DNA of 64,000 nucleotides from Chryseobacterium wanjuense (GCF_900111495.1 NZ_FOIU01000001.1:2480001-2544000), one strand, 5' to 3'; positions 36,127-45,522 are shown, counted from the first letter of the stretch. Program-made: numbers and translations. The notes: a model not told the origin generated them from the sequence alone.

Positions 36127-37029
36127 ATGGAAAAAATTTTGTCAGTAAAGAATTTGACTAAAAAATTCAAGAGAGTCGTAGTCAATAATATTTCATTTGA
36201 CGTAGAAAAAGGGAATGTTTACGGGCTTTTGGGACCTAACGGCAGCGGAAAATCTACTACTTTCGGAATGCTCCTTTCTACCATAAACCCTACTCATGGC
36301 GAGTGGTACTGGTTTGGAAAAAGAGGAACCGATCCCGATACACTGAAAAAAATCGGCGCGATCATCGAACAGCCCAATTTCTACCCTTATTTAAGTGCAG
36401 AAACCAACTTGAAGATTGTTGCTGAAATAAAAGGAACACCTCAACAAAGAATTGATGAAGTTTTGCAGACCGTTGGTCTTTTGGAAAGAAAAAAAGATCC
36501 TTTCAGAACCTATTCACTGGGGATGAAACAACGTCTTGCCATCGCTTCCGCCATGTTGAATAACCCGGAAGTTCTGATCCTTGATGAACCTACCAACGGG
36601 CTTGATCCTGAAGGAATTATCCAGATCAGGGACATCATTAACAGTATTGCAAAACAAGGCATTACGATCATCATTGCCAGTCACCTTCTGGATGAAATTG
36701 AAAAAATATGCAGCCATGTTATTGTTTTAAAAGAAGGAAACTCAATTTATTGCGGAAGAGTGGACGAAATGACCGCCAACAACGGTTATTTTGAATTAAA
36801 AGCAGACAACAACACCCAACTTTTGAACGCTTTGAACGAACTTCAATGGTTTACATCAGTTCATCAGGATGGAGAAATTCTGAAAGCCCAGATCCGCGAT
36901 GATGCATCAATTTCTGCGTCAGCTTTGAATCAGAAACTTGTGGAAAAAGGTATTTTTCTTTCTCATCTTACCAAGAAAAAACTGTCTCTTGAATCTCAAT
37001 TCCTTGAACTTGTAAAAAACACGAACTAA
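36127..37029 (+). CDS. ABC transporter ATP-binding protein
   Basis: 300 residues from the ATG at 36127; the frame extends 20 codons upstream, but those residues lie over the operator palindrome and are not family-like. Walker A is GPNGSGKST, the signature is YSLGMKQR (LSxGQ variant usual in this subfamily), Walker B is LILDEPTNGLDP, and the H-loop histidine is in IIASHLLDEIE. Belongs to the DRA/CcmA-type exporters (lantibiotic immunity or drug export). The permease follows after 2 bp. Likely controlled by the repressor that binds 36093-36117. Confidence 0.94.
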   Translation: MEKILSVKNLTKKFKRVVVNNISFDVEKGNVYGLLGPNGSGKSTTFGMLLSTINPTHGEWYWFGKRGTDPDTLKKIGAIIEQPNFYPYLSAETNLKIVAEIKGTPQQRIDEVLQTVGLLERKKDPFRTYSLGMKQRLAIASAMLNNPEVLILDEPTNGLDPEGIIQIRDIINSIAKQGITIIIASHLLDEIEKICSHVIVLKEGNSIYCGRVDEMTANNGYFELKADNNTQLLNALNELQWFTSVHQDGEILKAQIRDDASISASALNQKLVEKGIFLSHLTKKKLSLESQFLELVKNTN

Positions 37030-37031
37030 TC

Positions 37032-37877
37032 ATGATAAAACTATTAAAACTAGAATATTATAAAAACTTGAATTACAAACCATTCAAGATTTTCACGGCA
37101 CTTTATTTTGCGATTCTTATTGCTTTGCTTTTCATTGGATTGGTAGATTTAAATCTTTTTGGAAATCCAATTAATTTAAAAGAGCAGGGAATTTACAATT
37201 TCCCGGAAATCTGGAATTTTACGACATGGATTGTTGCTTTATTGAAAATTTTCTTAGGATTAATCATCGTTTTCTCGATTTCGCAGGAATTCAGCAACCG
37301 AATGTTTAAGCAAAATACCATTGATGGATTAAGCAGAAAGGAATTCATTAGTTCAAAACTATTAACAATAACAATTTTTACCATAATTTCGACTGTCGTT
37401 GTCTTTGCCATTACCATGTTTTTGGGATACCAATACTCGACAACCACCGAGTCTGAAATGGTTTTCAAGGAAATTTTCTTTATTGGAAATTATTTTGTGA
37501 AGCTCTTTACATTCTTTTGTTTCCTGATGTTCCTGTCTATTTTATTGAGAAAATCGGTTTTCGTATTTCTTGCCTTTTTCGTTCTCTGGATTGGTGAAGG
37601 TGTTCTGACAGTCATTGAAAAATTCACAAAAGTACAAGGATTACAAGGGCCACAAAGAGAACATGTACTGCAAAACGACTTTTTTCTGACACATCTTTTA
37701 CCTTTGGAAAGTATGTCGAATCTGATTCCCAACCCGATGATGAGATTGAATCTCGCAAAAATGATGGGCTTAAAATACGAATTTCACTACCCTACGGAAA
37801 GCATGATCGCCTGTCTTGTTTGGTGTGTGATTTTTATTTTGGGATCTTACTGGATTTTGAGAAAAAGAGATTGGTAG
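37032..37877 (+). CDS. ABC transporter permease
   Basis: 281 residues, six hydrophobic segments (IFTALYFAILIALLFIGL, WIVALLKIFLGLIIVFSI, LLTITIFTIISTVVVFAITMFLG, LFTFFCFLMFLSILLR, FVFLAFFVLWIGEG, MIACLVWCVIFILGSYWIL). EFSNRMFKQNTIDGLSRKEFISSKLL is the usual cytoplasmic loop that contacts the ATPase in ABC-2-type exporters. Pairs with the ATP-binding gene immediately upstream. Substrate unknown. Confidence 0.9.
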   Translation: MIKLLKLEYYKNLNYKPFKIFTALYFAILIALLFIGLVDLNLFGNPINLKEQGIYNFPEIWNFTTWIVALLKIFLGLIIVFSISQEFSNRMFKQNTIDGLSRKEFISSKLLTITIFTIISTVVVFAITMFLGYQYSTTTESEMVFKEIFFIGNYFVKLFTFFCFLMFLSILLRKSVFVFLAFFVLWIGEGVLTVIEKFTKVQGLQGPQREHVLQNDFFLTHLLPLESMSNLIPNPMMRLNLAKMMGLKYEFHYPTESMIACLVWCVIFILGSYWILRKRDW

Positions 37878-37902
37878 ATTTTAATTAACATATTTAAAAT
37901 AT

Positions 37903-37934
37903 AAAAGTGATTCATTTTGAGTCACTTTTTTTAT
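37903..37934 (+). terminator. Terminator after the ABC operon
   Basis: Stem AAAAGTGA (37903-37910) / TCACTTTT (37922-37929), then T run. Confidence 0.7.
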
Positions 37935-37978
37935 TTTTTGGCTTAAAATTTTCATTCAGTTTCGACAAAATAATAGCT

Positions 37979-38620
37979 ATGAAGAAAATTTTCTATGTCC
38001 CGGGATTGATCAGTGCATTGCTGCTTCCGATTTTGTTTTGGTATTATGGAAATCAGAGAGTTCATCCACAATATACTGTGATGGATTTGGGACTTCCTGC
38101 AAAACATCAATACAATGATAATTTTGATAATACATTTGAGCCTTATAGAAATTGGAATTATAAGAAAATTATTGTAAAGCCCAATACAGCTTTAAAAAAT
38201 CAACCATATTATGTTTCGGAATTAAAAAAACTTCAGGCAAGAAATGAAAAAGAAACAGGAATTGAGTTTGTGATTGGTGATAAAAACAATTATCAGGATT
38301 TTATTGCATTAATTGATGCCATGAAGTTGGCAAAACAGGAAGCTTATGGTGTTGATGTAGGAAAAACCGATCATTTTTTTGCGGTTCATTTTTATAAAGA
38401 TCCGAATGAAACTAAAAGAGAACACAACTCTATTTGCGGAGGTGTTGTAGGAGGTGAATATTATGAAGAAAAGCCCGTTTTGAATTTAGTCAGACCTGAA
38501 ACTCTTATTGATCATGTTCCCAAACAAACTTATTACATCATCTTTGGATTTTTATTGTTTTTAAATATTTCGATGTTCAGTATTAAAGAAAATCTTCAAC
38601 TAAAAAGAACACTTGTATGA
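37979..38620 (+). CDS. Tandem membrane protein A, ExbD-like periplasmic part (unknown)
   Basis: 213 residues from the ATG at 37979 (MKKIFYVPGLISALLLPILF); the longer frame to 37907 overlaps a terminator. One membrane helix at each end (4-24 and about 183-203, YIIFGFLLFLNISMFS), with a ~155-residue soluble domain between them. That domain has IGDKNNYQDFIALIDAMKLAKQEAYGVD, which recalls the ExbD/TolR pattern of a strand, then YxDFxxxxDxMKxA. Paralogue of the next gene, which overlaps it by 4 bp (ATGA), so translation is coupled. No function recognised. Confidence 0.75.
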   Translation: MKKIFYVPGLISALLLPILFWYYGNQRVHPQYTVMDLGLPAKHQYNDNFDNTFEPYRNWNYKKIIVKPNTALKNQPYYVSELKKLQARNEKETGIEFVIGDKNNYQDFIALIDAMKLAKQEAYGVDVGKTDHFFAVHFYKDPNETKREHNSICGGVVGGEYYEEKPVLNLVRPETLIDHVPKQTYYIIFGFLLFLNISMFSIKENLQLKRTLV

Positions 38621-39294
38621 AAAAAATATATTACTTCCCGGGATTGATCAGTGCCTTACTGGTTCCTGTTTTGTTTTGGTATTATATCAATCCTCATGTG
38701 GATAAAACCGTGTATAATGTAATAGATTTTGCGCTTCCCATAAAATTGGCAAAAGATAAAAGTAATTTTGACTCTACTCTTGAACCTCTCAGAAAATGGA
38801 GTTTAAAAAAGATAAAAGTCGATTCCGGGAAAGCAAAAGAAAATTCGAAATTATATGTTTCAGAAATTCAACAGCTTCAACAAAATAATGAAAAAAATAC
38901 GGCAATTGAGTTTATTTTAAATGAACAAAATACCTATGGAGATTTTGTATCTCTATTAAACGATATGGCCATTGCAAAACATGAAAGCTATGCTTTGGAT
39001 ATGGATAAAACAGGGAATTTTCTGGTTCCGGTAATCCATAAAAGCCAAAAAATTGAGGAAGAAGAATTTGAATGTCTTCTATGTGACGATGTTATTAGAG
39101 ATTATGAAGATCCGTCTATAACAGATGCAATTTTAGATTTTATTAAGAGACAATTTTACAGTATTTTTTTTGAAGATATTTCCAAACTTCCGAAAGGAGC
39201 TTATTACATCATCTTTGGATTTTTATTGTTTTTAAATATTTCAATGCTAAGCATCAAAGAAAGATTTCAGCTACAAAGGGTACTTTTTAAGTAG
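38617..39294 (+). CDS. Tandem membrane protein B, paralogue of A (unknown)
   Basis: 225 residues with the same plan as protein A: N-terminal helix MKKIYYFPGLISALLVPVLFWYY, soluble middle with TYGDFVSLLNDMAIAKHESYALD, C-terminal helix YYIIFGFLLFLNISMLS and a short basic tail. It differs by an insertion with ECLLCDD (two Cys) at about residue 150. A 43-nt stretch at 39200-39242 is identical to 38529-38571 in gene A, which points to recent duplication or gene conversion. Start overlaps the stop of gene A. Confidence 0.75.
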   Translation: MKKIYYFPGLISALLVPVLFWYYINPHVDKTVYNVIDFALPIKLAKDKSNFDSTLEPLRKWSLKKIKVDSGKAKENSKLYVSEIQQLQQNNEKNTAIEFILNEQNTYGDFVSLLNDMAIAKHESYALDMDKTGNFLVPVIHKSQKIEEEEFECLLCDDVIRDYEDPSITDAILDFIKRQFYSIFFEDISKLPKGAYYIIFGFLLFLNISMLSIKERFQLQRVLFK

Positions 39295-39363
39295 ATTCTT
39301 CACTGCGCTCCACTTCGTTCCGCTCCGTTCTGAATGACAGAGCGTCGGCTTTTAAATTTAAAA

Positions 39364-39390
39364 CAAAAAAAGACTGCCTTTCGACAGTCC
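39364..39390 (-). terminator. Terminator after msrAB
   Basis: On the minus strand: GACTGT-CGAAAG-GCAGTC with one wobble pair, then a T run. Confidence 0.75.
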
Positions 39391-39410
39391 TTCAATCACC
39401 TTACTTACAT

Positions 39411-40550
39411 TTATTTCTTATCTTTTTCAAGTAAAGAAATGTATTCTCCATATCCTTTTTCTTTCATTTCCGCTTTCGGGATAAACTTCAGAGAAGCACT
39501 GTTGATACAGTAGCGAAGTCCGCCTTTGTCCGCCGGTCCATCATTGAAAACGTGTCCCAAATGCGCATCTCCGGTTTTACTTCTCACCTCTACTCTGGTC
39601 ATTCCGTGGGTGCGGTCTAGCTTTTCGTCAATCAATTTTTTAGTAATCGGTTTTGAAAAACTTGGCCATCCACAACCGGACTCAAATTTATCAGTTGAAA
39701 CAAATAATGGCTCTCCCGTTGTAATATCCACATAAATTCCTTCACGGGTTTCATCCCAATATTCGTTTTGGAAAGGTCTTTCCGTACCGTTTTCCTGAGT
39801 TACGTTATATTGTTCGGCAGTCAGTTTTTTCTTTAAAACTTCCTTATCCTGTTTTTGATATTTCACGTCTTTGGATTCCTTTTTTGGAAGCGGGTTTGCA
39901 TTTCTTGCCATTTCAAACAATCCCGGTTCGATGTGGCAATAGCCTCCCGGATTTTTATCCAAATAATCCTGATGATAATCTTCCGCTCTGTAGAAATTTT
40001 TCAACGGAATTGTTTCTACCACTACCGGTTTGCTATAGTTTTTAGCTAATTTTTCAACTTCTGCTTTTACAATTGCTTCCGTTTCTTTGTCGGTTGAATA
40101 AATTCCCGTTCTGTACTGGTTTCCTCTATCATTCCCCTGTTTGTCGATGCTTGTCGGGTCAATTGTTTTAAAATACAGATCAATTAACAGCTTCAGATCA
40201 ACCTGTTCAGGATCATATTTTACCTTTACGGTTTCCGCAAAGCCTGTTGTATGGCTTACAACCTGCTCATAGGTAGGGTTTTCGGTATTTCCGTTGGCGT
40301 ATCCAACTTCTGTTCCTACGACTCCGCGCACCTGTTGAAAAAAGTGTTCCGTACCCCAAAAACATCCCCCTGCAAAATAGATTTCTTTTACATTTTTAGT
40401 ATCCATATTAGTCTCATTTTCTTTTTTTATTCCGGTGGATTTTTTCTTTAAAGAATCTCCACAACTTGTTGCAAATACTGCTATACCCAGAACGACTCCG
40501 AGTAATATTAATATGCTTTTCATATTTATCTTTTTATTCATTTTTTCCAT
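39411..40550 (-). CDS. msrAB: Bifunctional peptide-methionine sulfoxide reductase MsrA-MsrB, lipoprotein
   Basis: 379 residues. Lipoprotein signal with the lipobox FATSC, Cys30, so it is a periplasmic envelope protein. The MsrA domain (~55-215) has the catalytic Cys63 in GGCFWG and [24 protein letters not shown]. The MsrB domain (~235-370) has SGCGWPSF and the catalytic RYCINSASL; it lacks the usual CxxC zinc pairs in its first half. Together they reduce both S- and R-methionine sulfoxide. Start could also be the ATG at 40541; the 5' end overlaps the DUF417 gene by ~17 bp. Last gene of the ECF series. Confidence 0.95.
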   Translation of the reverse strand: MEKMNKKINMKSILILLGVVLGIAVFATSCGDSLKKKSTGIKKENETNMDTKNVKEIYFAGGCFWGTEHFFQQVRGVVGTEVGYANGNTENPTYEQVVSHTTGFAETVKVKYDPEQVDLKLLIDLYFKTIDPTSIDKQGNDRGNQYRTGIYSTDKETEAIVKAEVEKLAKNYSKPVVVETIPLKNFYRAEDYHQDYLDKNPGGYCHIEPGLFEMARNANPLPKKESKDVKYQKQDKEVLKKKLTAEQYNVTQENGTERPFQNEYWDETREGIYVDITTGEPLFVSTDKFESGCGWPSFSKPITKKLIDEKLDRTHGMTRVEVRSKTGDAHLGHVFNDGPADKGGLRYCINSASLKFIPKAEMKEKGYGEYISLLEKDKK

Positions 40551-40986
40551 TTAAAATCATTAATCCAAACCCTAAAAACAGTACATCTTTTACAATGAAA
40601 AAGTCTGTTACAGGAATTCCATCCACCACTTTCCAAATATTTGGAGTTGTAAACAAATAGCTTAAAGTGATAAGGAAAGTGAAAATCATTCCGATTCCGG
40701 CGTACTTTCTCAGTGATGCAAATTTCACACTAAACAGTAATAGTAAAGCAATGATAATTTCTATCACTCCGATAGCATTTGACACAGCCTGAACACTTAC
40801 AAAATTATATACGAAAAATGTCAGGAAATGGTTTTCTATTAAAGGTTTTATCGCACTGGCCTCAGTGGGCGTGAATTTGAAAATTCCGATCCAGAGTAGA
40901 ATAAGCGCTGCCCCGAATAACGAAATATAATAACCGAGCCTGTATGTCGGGCTTCGTTGATTGATCATTGGTGTAGTTCCGTTCAT
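40534..40986 (-). CDS. DUF417 (YkgB/RclC-like) membrane protein
   Basis: 150 residues with four membrane segments. The DUF417 signature is [35 protein letters not shown], in parts, and the C-terminal [29 protein letters not shown]. coli RclC, of this family, belongs to a reactive-chlorine stress operon. Overlap with msrAB fits a shared role in oxidative or hypochlorite damage to the envelope. An ECF-type promoter (41028-41057) lies just upstream. Direct function of DUF417 proteins is unproven. Confidence 0.9.
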   Translation of the reverse strand: MNGTTPMINQRSPTYRLGYYISLFGAALILLWIGIFKFTPTEASAIKPLIENHFLTFFVYNFVSVQAVSNAIGVIEIIIALLLLFSVKFASLRKYAGIGMIFTFLITLSYLFTTPNIWKVVDGIPVTDFFIVKDVLFLGFGLMILNGKNE

Positions 40987-41027
40987 ATTGTTAAGATTTT
41001 GAATTAATACTTTATTATTTTCAAAAG

Positions 41028-41057
41028 TATAGTCGGAACAATTTCAAAATCCTGACA
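41028..41057 (-). promoter_or_regulatory. ECF-sigma-type promoter for DUF417-msrAB
   Basis: On the minus strand: TGTCAGG (-35, 41051-41057) - 15 bp - CGACTATA (-10, 41028-41035). This has the form of Bacteroidota ECF promoters (TGTmA...CGwCTA). An ECF sigma gene is encoded ~300 bp upstream. Confidence 0.5.
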
Positions 41058-41066
41058 CCTTTTTTT

Positions 41067-41339
41067 CTAAATATCTAAATTTTTAAATACTTTTTCTTTA
41101 AATCCCTGAATTTCAGAATCATTAATTTTAATTTCCTTCTCCTGAGAAAGTTTTCTTTTTAAAATATCGTCTAAAATTTCCAGTTTTTCTTTATACGCTC
41201 TGCACCACTTGCAGATTTTCAGATGCAGATTGAGCTTCCAGTTCTCTTTTGGAGAAATGTCGTCTGCATTGCGTTTTTCCATGAGTAAAGTCGCTTCACT
41301 GCATGGTAAAAATATAATATGTATTAGTTTTTTTAGCAT
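41067..41339 (-). CDS. Zinc-finger (zf-HC2-like) putative anti-sigma factor
   Basis: 90 residues from the ATG at 41339 (MLKKLIHIIFLP). The pattern CSEATLLMEKR followed by LHLKICKWCRAY (C..., H-x3-C-x2-C) is the zinc-binding anti-sigma fold (ZAS). No membrane segment, so it would be a soluble, cytoplasmic anti-sigma factor; redox-sensitive release of sigma by such ZAS proteins is known (RsrA), and the cysteines here could do this. Lies 11 bp downstream of the sigma gene stop, hence co-translated with it. Confidence 0.75.
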   Translation of the reverse strand: MLKKLIHIIFLPCSEATLLMEKRNADDISPKENWKLNLHLKICKWCRAYKEKLEILDDILKRKLSQEKEIKINDSEIQGFKEKVFKNLDI

Positions 41340-41350
41340 TTTTTCAGTCC

Positions 41351-41905
41351 TTATGATTTTGCAAACCAATTAAATTCCAGACACTCCCTCAACTGCATTC
41401 GGCTTCGCTGTAAAATCTTCCAAAGATTAGTCGTAGAAATATTCAATTCCTGACTCACTTCCGGTGCTTTTTTTTCTTCAAGATAATACATTTTCATCGG
41501 AATCTTCCATCTGGAGGGCAAATCTTCGATACAATCCTCTAGTGTTTTATTAAAATCTTTGTCATCGAGAAGCTCGGTTTCTTTGTTGGAAGCATCCCAA
41601 TCATTCAGGACATCATCATTTTTCCAGGAACCGTTTTCATCAAAAAAATGGTCTAGTTTTATTTGTGGTTCTGCTTTATATTTTTTGCGATAAAAATCGG
41701 CAACTTTTCTGTTTAAAATAGTCATCAGCCAAGTCAGCGGCTGGCTTTTCCCTTCAAAAGAGTCATACGACGAAAAAGCCGAAATAAAAACTTCCTGAAC
41801 TACATCTTCCGCCTCTACTTTATCCGACAACAGGTAAACCGCTCTTCTCAACAATGCCCCCGAGTATTGGTCTATCCAATTTTTGAGTGTTTCGTTTTTT
41901 GTCAT
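41351..41905 (-). CDS. ECF-type RNA polymerase sigma factor
   Basis: 184 residues. Region 2: YSGALLRRAVYLLSDKVEAEDVVQEVFISAFSSYDSFEGKSQPLTWLMTILNRKVADFYRKKY, in parts (the DVVQEVF and W motifs). Region 4: LPSRWKIPMKMYYLEEKKAPEVSQELNISTTNLWKILQRSRMQLRECL, in parts (HTH). Between them is a ~30-residue acidic linker. Its zinc-finger partner gene follows by 11 bp. The series sigma - anti-sigma - DUF417 - MsrAB on one strand suggests that it drives methionine-sulfoxide repair under oxidative stress (inferred). Confidence 0.92.
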   Translation of the reverse strand: MTKNETLKNWIDQYSGALLRRAVYLLSDKVEAEDVVQEVFISAFSSYDSFEGKSQPLTWLMTILNRKVADFYRKKYKAEPQIKLDHFFDENGSWKNDDVLNDWDASNKETELLDDKDFNKTLEDCIEDLPSRWKIPMKMYYLEEKKAPEVSQELNISTTNLWKILQRSRMQLRECLEFNWFAKS

Positions 41906-41982
41906 AGCAAAGCTTTATCTTTTCAGATAGTAACGAAGATAATAAGTTAAAGGGAAAGTGCAAAAAAAATATGCAGTATGAA

Positions 41983-42038
41983 AATTCCCCTCCTCTGGAG
42001 GGGGGCGAAAATTCAAAGAACTTTTGACGGGGTGGTTT
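41983..42038. repeat. Dispersed repeat R1, copy 2 (inverted)
   Basis: Reverse complement of the R1 copy at 25559-25616 with few changes: ATTCCCCTCCTCTGGAGGGG...TTTTGACGGGGTGGTTT. Confidence 0.75.
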
Positions 42039-42056
42039 TCAACAGTATCCTTCTCC

Positions 42057-42156
42057 TAGCCCTGATTGAAGTGAAAATCCCGCAATGGAGCGGCGGAACG
42101 AAGTGGAGCCGCGTAATGAGGAATTGCAACGGAAAGCAGGAAATAGCTCCTAAAAA
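42057..42156. repeat. Dispersed structured repeat R2, copy A
   Basis: Begins TAGCCCTGATTGAAG and ends GGAAAGCAGGAAATAGCTCC. The middle is a hairpin with apical GGAACGAAGTGGA. Copy B at 57674-57774 has the same ends and hairpin plan with different arm sequence. Confidence 0.7.
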
Positions 42157-42299
42157 AGAAAAGAAGTTGGAAAGCCGGATAATGGAAGTTTATCTTATTC
42201 AGAATAATAGATTTCTCCTTCGTCGAAAAGACAATGTTGAAGCTTAACATTACTAACAGCTTAAAGAATAAAACTATTTTTACATTGCTTTAAAAACCT

Positions 42300-42307
42300 T
42301 AAATTTG
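42300..42307 (+). promoter_or_regulatory. -7 box for alaS
   Basis: TAAATTTG, 43 bp before the ATG at 42350. Confidence 0.5.
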
Positions 42308-42349
42308 CATCTTATCAAAAATTTGTAAAAAGCAAAGCAATATATCATT

Positions 42350-44953
42350 ATGACATCACAAGAGATTCGTCAAAAATTTTTAGATTATTTTAAAAGTAAA
42401 GACCACCTTATCGTTCCTTCAGCTCCAATTGTGCTGAAAGACGATCCTACTCTAATGTTTTCCAACTCAGGGATGACGCAGTTCAAAGATTTTTTCTTAG
42501 GCTACAAAACGCCTACCGCTCCAAGAATTGCCGATACACAGAAGTGTCTGAGAGTTTCAGGAAAGCATAATGACTTGGATGATGTGGGTAGAGATACCTA
42601 TCACCACACCATGTTTGAGATGTTGGGAAACTGGTCTTTTGGTGATTATTTCAAAAAAGATGCTATTGCTTTTGCCTGGGAATTGTTGACGGAAGTCTAT
42701 GGCATTCCGAAAGAGAACCTGTATGTAACAATATTTGAAGGAGATGCTTCCGAAAACCTGGAAAGAGACCAGGATGCTTATGATTACTGGAAAGCTGTAA
42801 TTTCTGAAGACAGAATCATCAACGGAAACAAAAAAGATAACTTCTGGGAAATGGGTGCAAGCGGACCTTGCGGACCTTGTTCTGAAATACACGTAGATTT
42901 GAGAACTCCAGAAGAAAAGGCTAAAGTTTCAGGACTTGAATTGGTGAATAACGACCATCCTCAGGTTGTAGAAATCTGGAATCTCGTTTTCATGCAGTAC
43001 AACCGTAAAGCAGACGGAAGTCTGGAAAATCTTCCTGCAAAACATATCGACACAGGAATGGGCTTCGAACGTCTTTGTATGGCACTGCAAGGGAAATCTT
43101 CGAATTATGATACCGATGTTTTCACTCCTTTAATTGCTAAAGTTGAAGAACTTTCCGGTAAAAAATATACAGGAATTTTAGAAGACGAAAAAGACATTGC
43201 GATCCGTGTTGTGGTAGACCACATCAGAGCGGTTTCTTTTGCGATTGCAGACGGACAATTGCCTTCAAACGGAGGAGCAGGCTATGTAATCAGAAGGATT
43301 TTAAGAAGGGGAATTTCTTATTCTTACAGATTTCTGGGCATGAAAGAACCTTTCCTTTATAAATTGGTTGCTGTTTTACAAGAACAAATGGGTAAATTTT
43401 TCCCTGAGCTTGAAAAACAAGGAACTTTGGTAACTGAAGTGATCAAAAGTGAAGAAGAATCTTTCTTGAGAACCATTGAAACAGGATTAATCAGAGTTGA
43501 AAAACTAATTCAGCAGACGATTGCCAACAATGCTAAAGTCTTACCAACTGAGGAAGTTTTTGAATTGTATGACACTTACGGTTTTCCGGATGATTTAACG
43601 AGAATTATTGCTGAAGAAAAAGGGTTAACGATTGACGAAAAAGGATTTGAGCAAGCTTTAAATGAACAAAAACAACGTTCAAAAGCAGATTCTGCCCAGA
43701 AAGTTTACGACTGGGTAACATTAGAAGAAAGGGAAGAAAATTTCGTTGGGTACGACCAGATCGAAGCGGAAACATATATTACGAGATACAGAAAAGTAGA
43801 AAATAAAGACGGAGAATTTTATCAGGTTGTATTGAGCAACTCCCCTTTCTACCCTGAAGGTGGTGGACAGGTTGGTGATAAAGGTGTCCTGGAAAATGCT
43901 ACCGAAAGTTTCGAAGTATTGGAAACGAAAAAGGAAAACGGATTAATTATTTCTTTAATCAACGGTCTTCCGAAAGATGCAGGTGCAGTTTTTTATGCTA
44001 AAGTAAATGCCACCGACAGAAAGAATTCTCAGGCCAACCACTCGGTAACGCACTTGTTACACGAAGCTTTGAGAGATGTTCTGGGAACTCACGTAGAGCA
44101 GAAAGGTTCTTACGTTGGTCCGGATTATCTGCGTTTCGACTTTTCTCATTTCAACAAAATGACAGAGGAAGAACTGGCTTTGGTTGAAGAAAAAGTGAAT
44201 GCAAAAATCAAAGAAAGTATTGCATTGCAGGAATTCAGAAATATCCCGATTAAGGAGGCCTTGGACAGAGGTGCAATGGCTTTGTTCGGGGAAAAATATG
44301 GTGACAGTGTGAGAATGATCCAGTTTGGAAGTTCAAAAGAACTTTGCGGGGGAACTCACGTGAAAAACACCATCGAGATCGGTCATTTTAAAATTGTTTC
44401 CGAGAGTTCTGCAGCAGCAGGAATCAGAAGAATTGAAGCTATTTCAGGAGATAAATCTGAGGAATATTTCAAAAATTTAGAAAAACAAATTGCGGAACTT
44501 TCTCAATTATTAAAATCTAAAGATGTCGTACGTTCTATCGAAAAATTGATCGAAGAAAATGCTTCATTAAAATCAGAAGTTGACGCTTTGAAAAAAGAAA
44601 AAGCAAAAGGAGAAATCGGAGACTGGAAAAATGCTTACGAACAAAAGGGAGACAAGCAGCTTTTAGTAAAGAAAACGTCTCTTGATGCAGGTTCCGTAAA
44701 GGACATTGTATTCCAGCTGAAGAGAGAAATCCCAACTTCGGTAACGGTAATTCTTTCCGATGCAGACGGAAAACCGATGATTACAGTTGGTGTTTCAGAC
44801 GATTTGGCGGCTAATTATCAAGCCGGAGCGATCGTGAAAGATTTAGCTAAAGAAATTCAAGGTGGCGGCGGTGGAAATCCGGGGTTCGCAACAGCCGGAG
44901 GAAAAAATATTGACGGTTTGGAAAATGCTTACCAAAAAGCTTTAAATCTTTAA
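42350..44953 (+). CDS. alaS: Alanyl-tRNA synthetase
   Basis: 867 residues, normal length. The class II aminoacylation core (1-~250) has [46 protein letters not shown] and [15 protein letters not shown] GPCGPCSEI. The tRNA-recognition region has [15 protein letters not shown]. The editing domain starts at ~550 with the zinc motif [11 protein letters not shown] (HxxxH) and ends with CGGTHV. A C-terminal C-Ala domain contains the glycine-rich [14 protein letters not shown]. It charges tRNA-Ala in the cytoplasm and edits mischarged Ser/Gly. Followed by a strong terminator. Confidence 0.98.
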   Translation: MTSQEIRQKFLDYFKSKDHLIVPSAPIVLKDDPTLMFSNSGMTQFKDFFLGYKTPTAPRIADTQKCLRVSGKHNDLDDVGRDTYHHTMFEMLGNWSFGDYFKKDAIAFAWELLTEVYGIPKENLYVTIFEGDASENLERDQDAYDYWKAVISEDRIINGNKKDNFWEMGASGPCGPCSEIHVDLRTPEEKAKVSGLELVNNDHPQVVEIWNLVFMQYNRKADGSLENLPAKHIDTGMGFERLCMALQGKSSNYDTDVFTPLIAKVEELSGKKYTGILEDEKDIAIRVVVDHIRAVSFAIADGQLPSNGGAGYVIRRILRRGISYSYRFLGMKEPFLYKLVAVLQEQMGKFFPELEKQGTLVTEVIKSEEESFLRTIETGLIRVEKLIQQTIANNAKVLPTEEVFELYDTYGFPDDLTRIIAEEKGLTIDEKGFEQALNEQKQRSKADSAQKVYDWVTLEEREENFVGYDQIEAETYITRYRKVENKDGEFYQVVLSNSPFYPEGGGQVGDKGVLENATESFEVLETKKENGLIISLINGLPKDAGAVFYAKVNATDRKNSQANHSVTHLLHEALRDVLGTHVEQKGSYVGPDYLRFDFSHFNKMTEEELALVEEKVNAKIKESIALQEFRNIPIKEALDRGAMALFGEKYGDSVRMIQFGSSKELCGGTHVKNTIEIGHFKIVSESSAAAGIRRIEAISGDKSEEYFKNLEKQIAELSQLLKSKDVVRSIEKLIEENASLKSEVDALKKEKAKGEIGDWKNAYEQKGDKQLLVKKTSLDAGSVKDIVFQLKREIPTSVTVILSDADGKPMITVGVSDDLAANYQAGAIVKDLAKEIQGGGGGNPGFATAGGKNIDGLENAYQKALNL

Positions 44954-44974
44954 TCAACATTAAAATATATATAG

Positions 44975-45007
44975 AAAGCGCCCGAAAATTTCGGGCGCTT
45001 TTTTTTA
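44975..45007. terminator. Bidirectional terminator after alaS
   Basis: Stem AAAGCGCCCGA (44975-44985) / TCGGGCGCTTT (44991-45001), T run on the + strand. Confidence 0.9.
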
Positions 45008-45427
45008 GTTGTTTGTAGTAATATCGACTGTATAATTCATTTTCTGAAGTTTTGCCTGTATCCTTTGGATATCATTTTCAAGACTTTGAATTTTTTTGTT
45101 GCTTTTATCAAGGTCTCTGTTGGCAGATTCCGTTCTCTTCAAAGCTCTTACCGCATCTTTGGCCTGATCTACCGATGAATTAGGTGTCGCAGAATTAAGA
45201 GTGACATCAGTATCATTGGATTTGTTGTTCAGATTATTTGTTCTTTGAAGAATCTGTGCATTCTTAAGTTTTTCTTTCTCAAGACTGATTTGTTTTGTTT
45301 TCAATTGAGTTTGAAGCTCAAGAACCGCCTTTTGCTGATCCATAGATTTTAAACTTTGGGCATTCATGTTCAAAGAAAAGAACAATAAGATCAAACCGAA
45401 TAATCCGGTTAAATAATTTTTTTCCAT
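45005..45427 (-). CDS. Secreted coiled-coil protein, unknown
   Basis: 140 residues. Signal peptide 1-24 (LTGLFGLILLFFSLNMNAQ). The rest is charged and Gln/Lys/Asn-rich with heptad repeats: QQKAVLELQTQLKTKQISLEKEK, in parts, and DLDKSNKKIQSLENDIQRIQAKL. It probably forms a periplasmic coiled coil, similar in outline to small OmpH/Skp-like or lipoprotein-like helices, but I recognise no family. Convergent with alaS; its stop lies within the terminator region. Confidence 0.7.
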   Translation of the reverse strand: MEKNYLTGLFGLILLFFSLNMNAQSLKSMDQQKAVLELQTQLKTKQISLEKEKLKNAQILQRTNNLNNKSNDTDVTLNSATPNSSVDQAKDAVRALKRTESANRDLDKSNKKIQSLENDIQRIQAKLQKMNYTVDITTNN

Positions 45428-45522
45428 GTTTTTAATGTTTTAAAAATTTTTTTCAAGATAATCTCTATTAAAAATCATGCCAATATCAATTAAGTTCATT
45501 TTTCGGTAAGAATAAATATTAC

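Larger units (their letters stand above)
41906..42349. other. 444-bp intergenic region with two repeats
   Basis: No real gene (frames here run through repeats). Holds R1 copy 2 (41983-42038), R2 copy A (42057-42156), and the alaS promoter (-7 box TAAATTTG, 42300-42307). Confidence 0.7.

Noticed and set aside
39300..39345. CGCTCC/GTTCCGCTCCG-rich stretch as a possible regulatory RNA
   Set aside because: Looks like a fragment of a dispersed repeat; no hairpin with clear ends.
41978..42250. Two opposed ORFs of 89 and 64 codons before alaS
   Set aside because: They run through repeats R1 and R2 and have repeat-derived composition; no ribosome-binding context.
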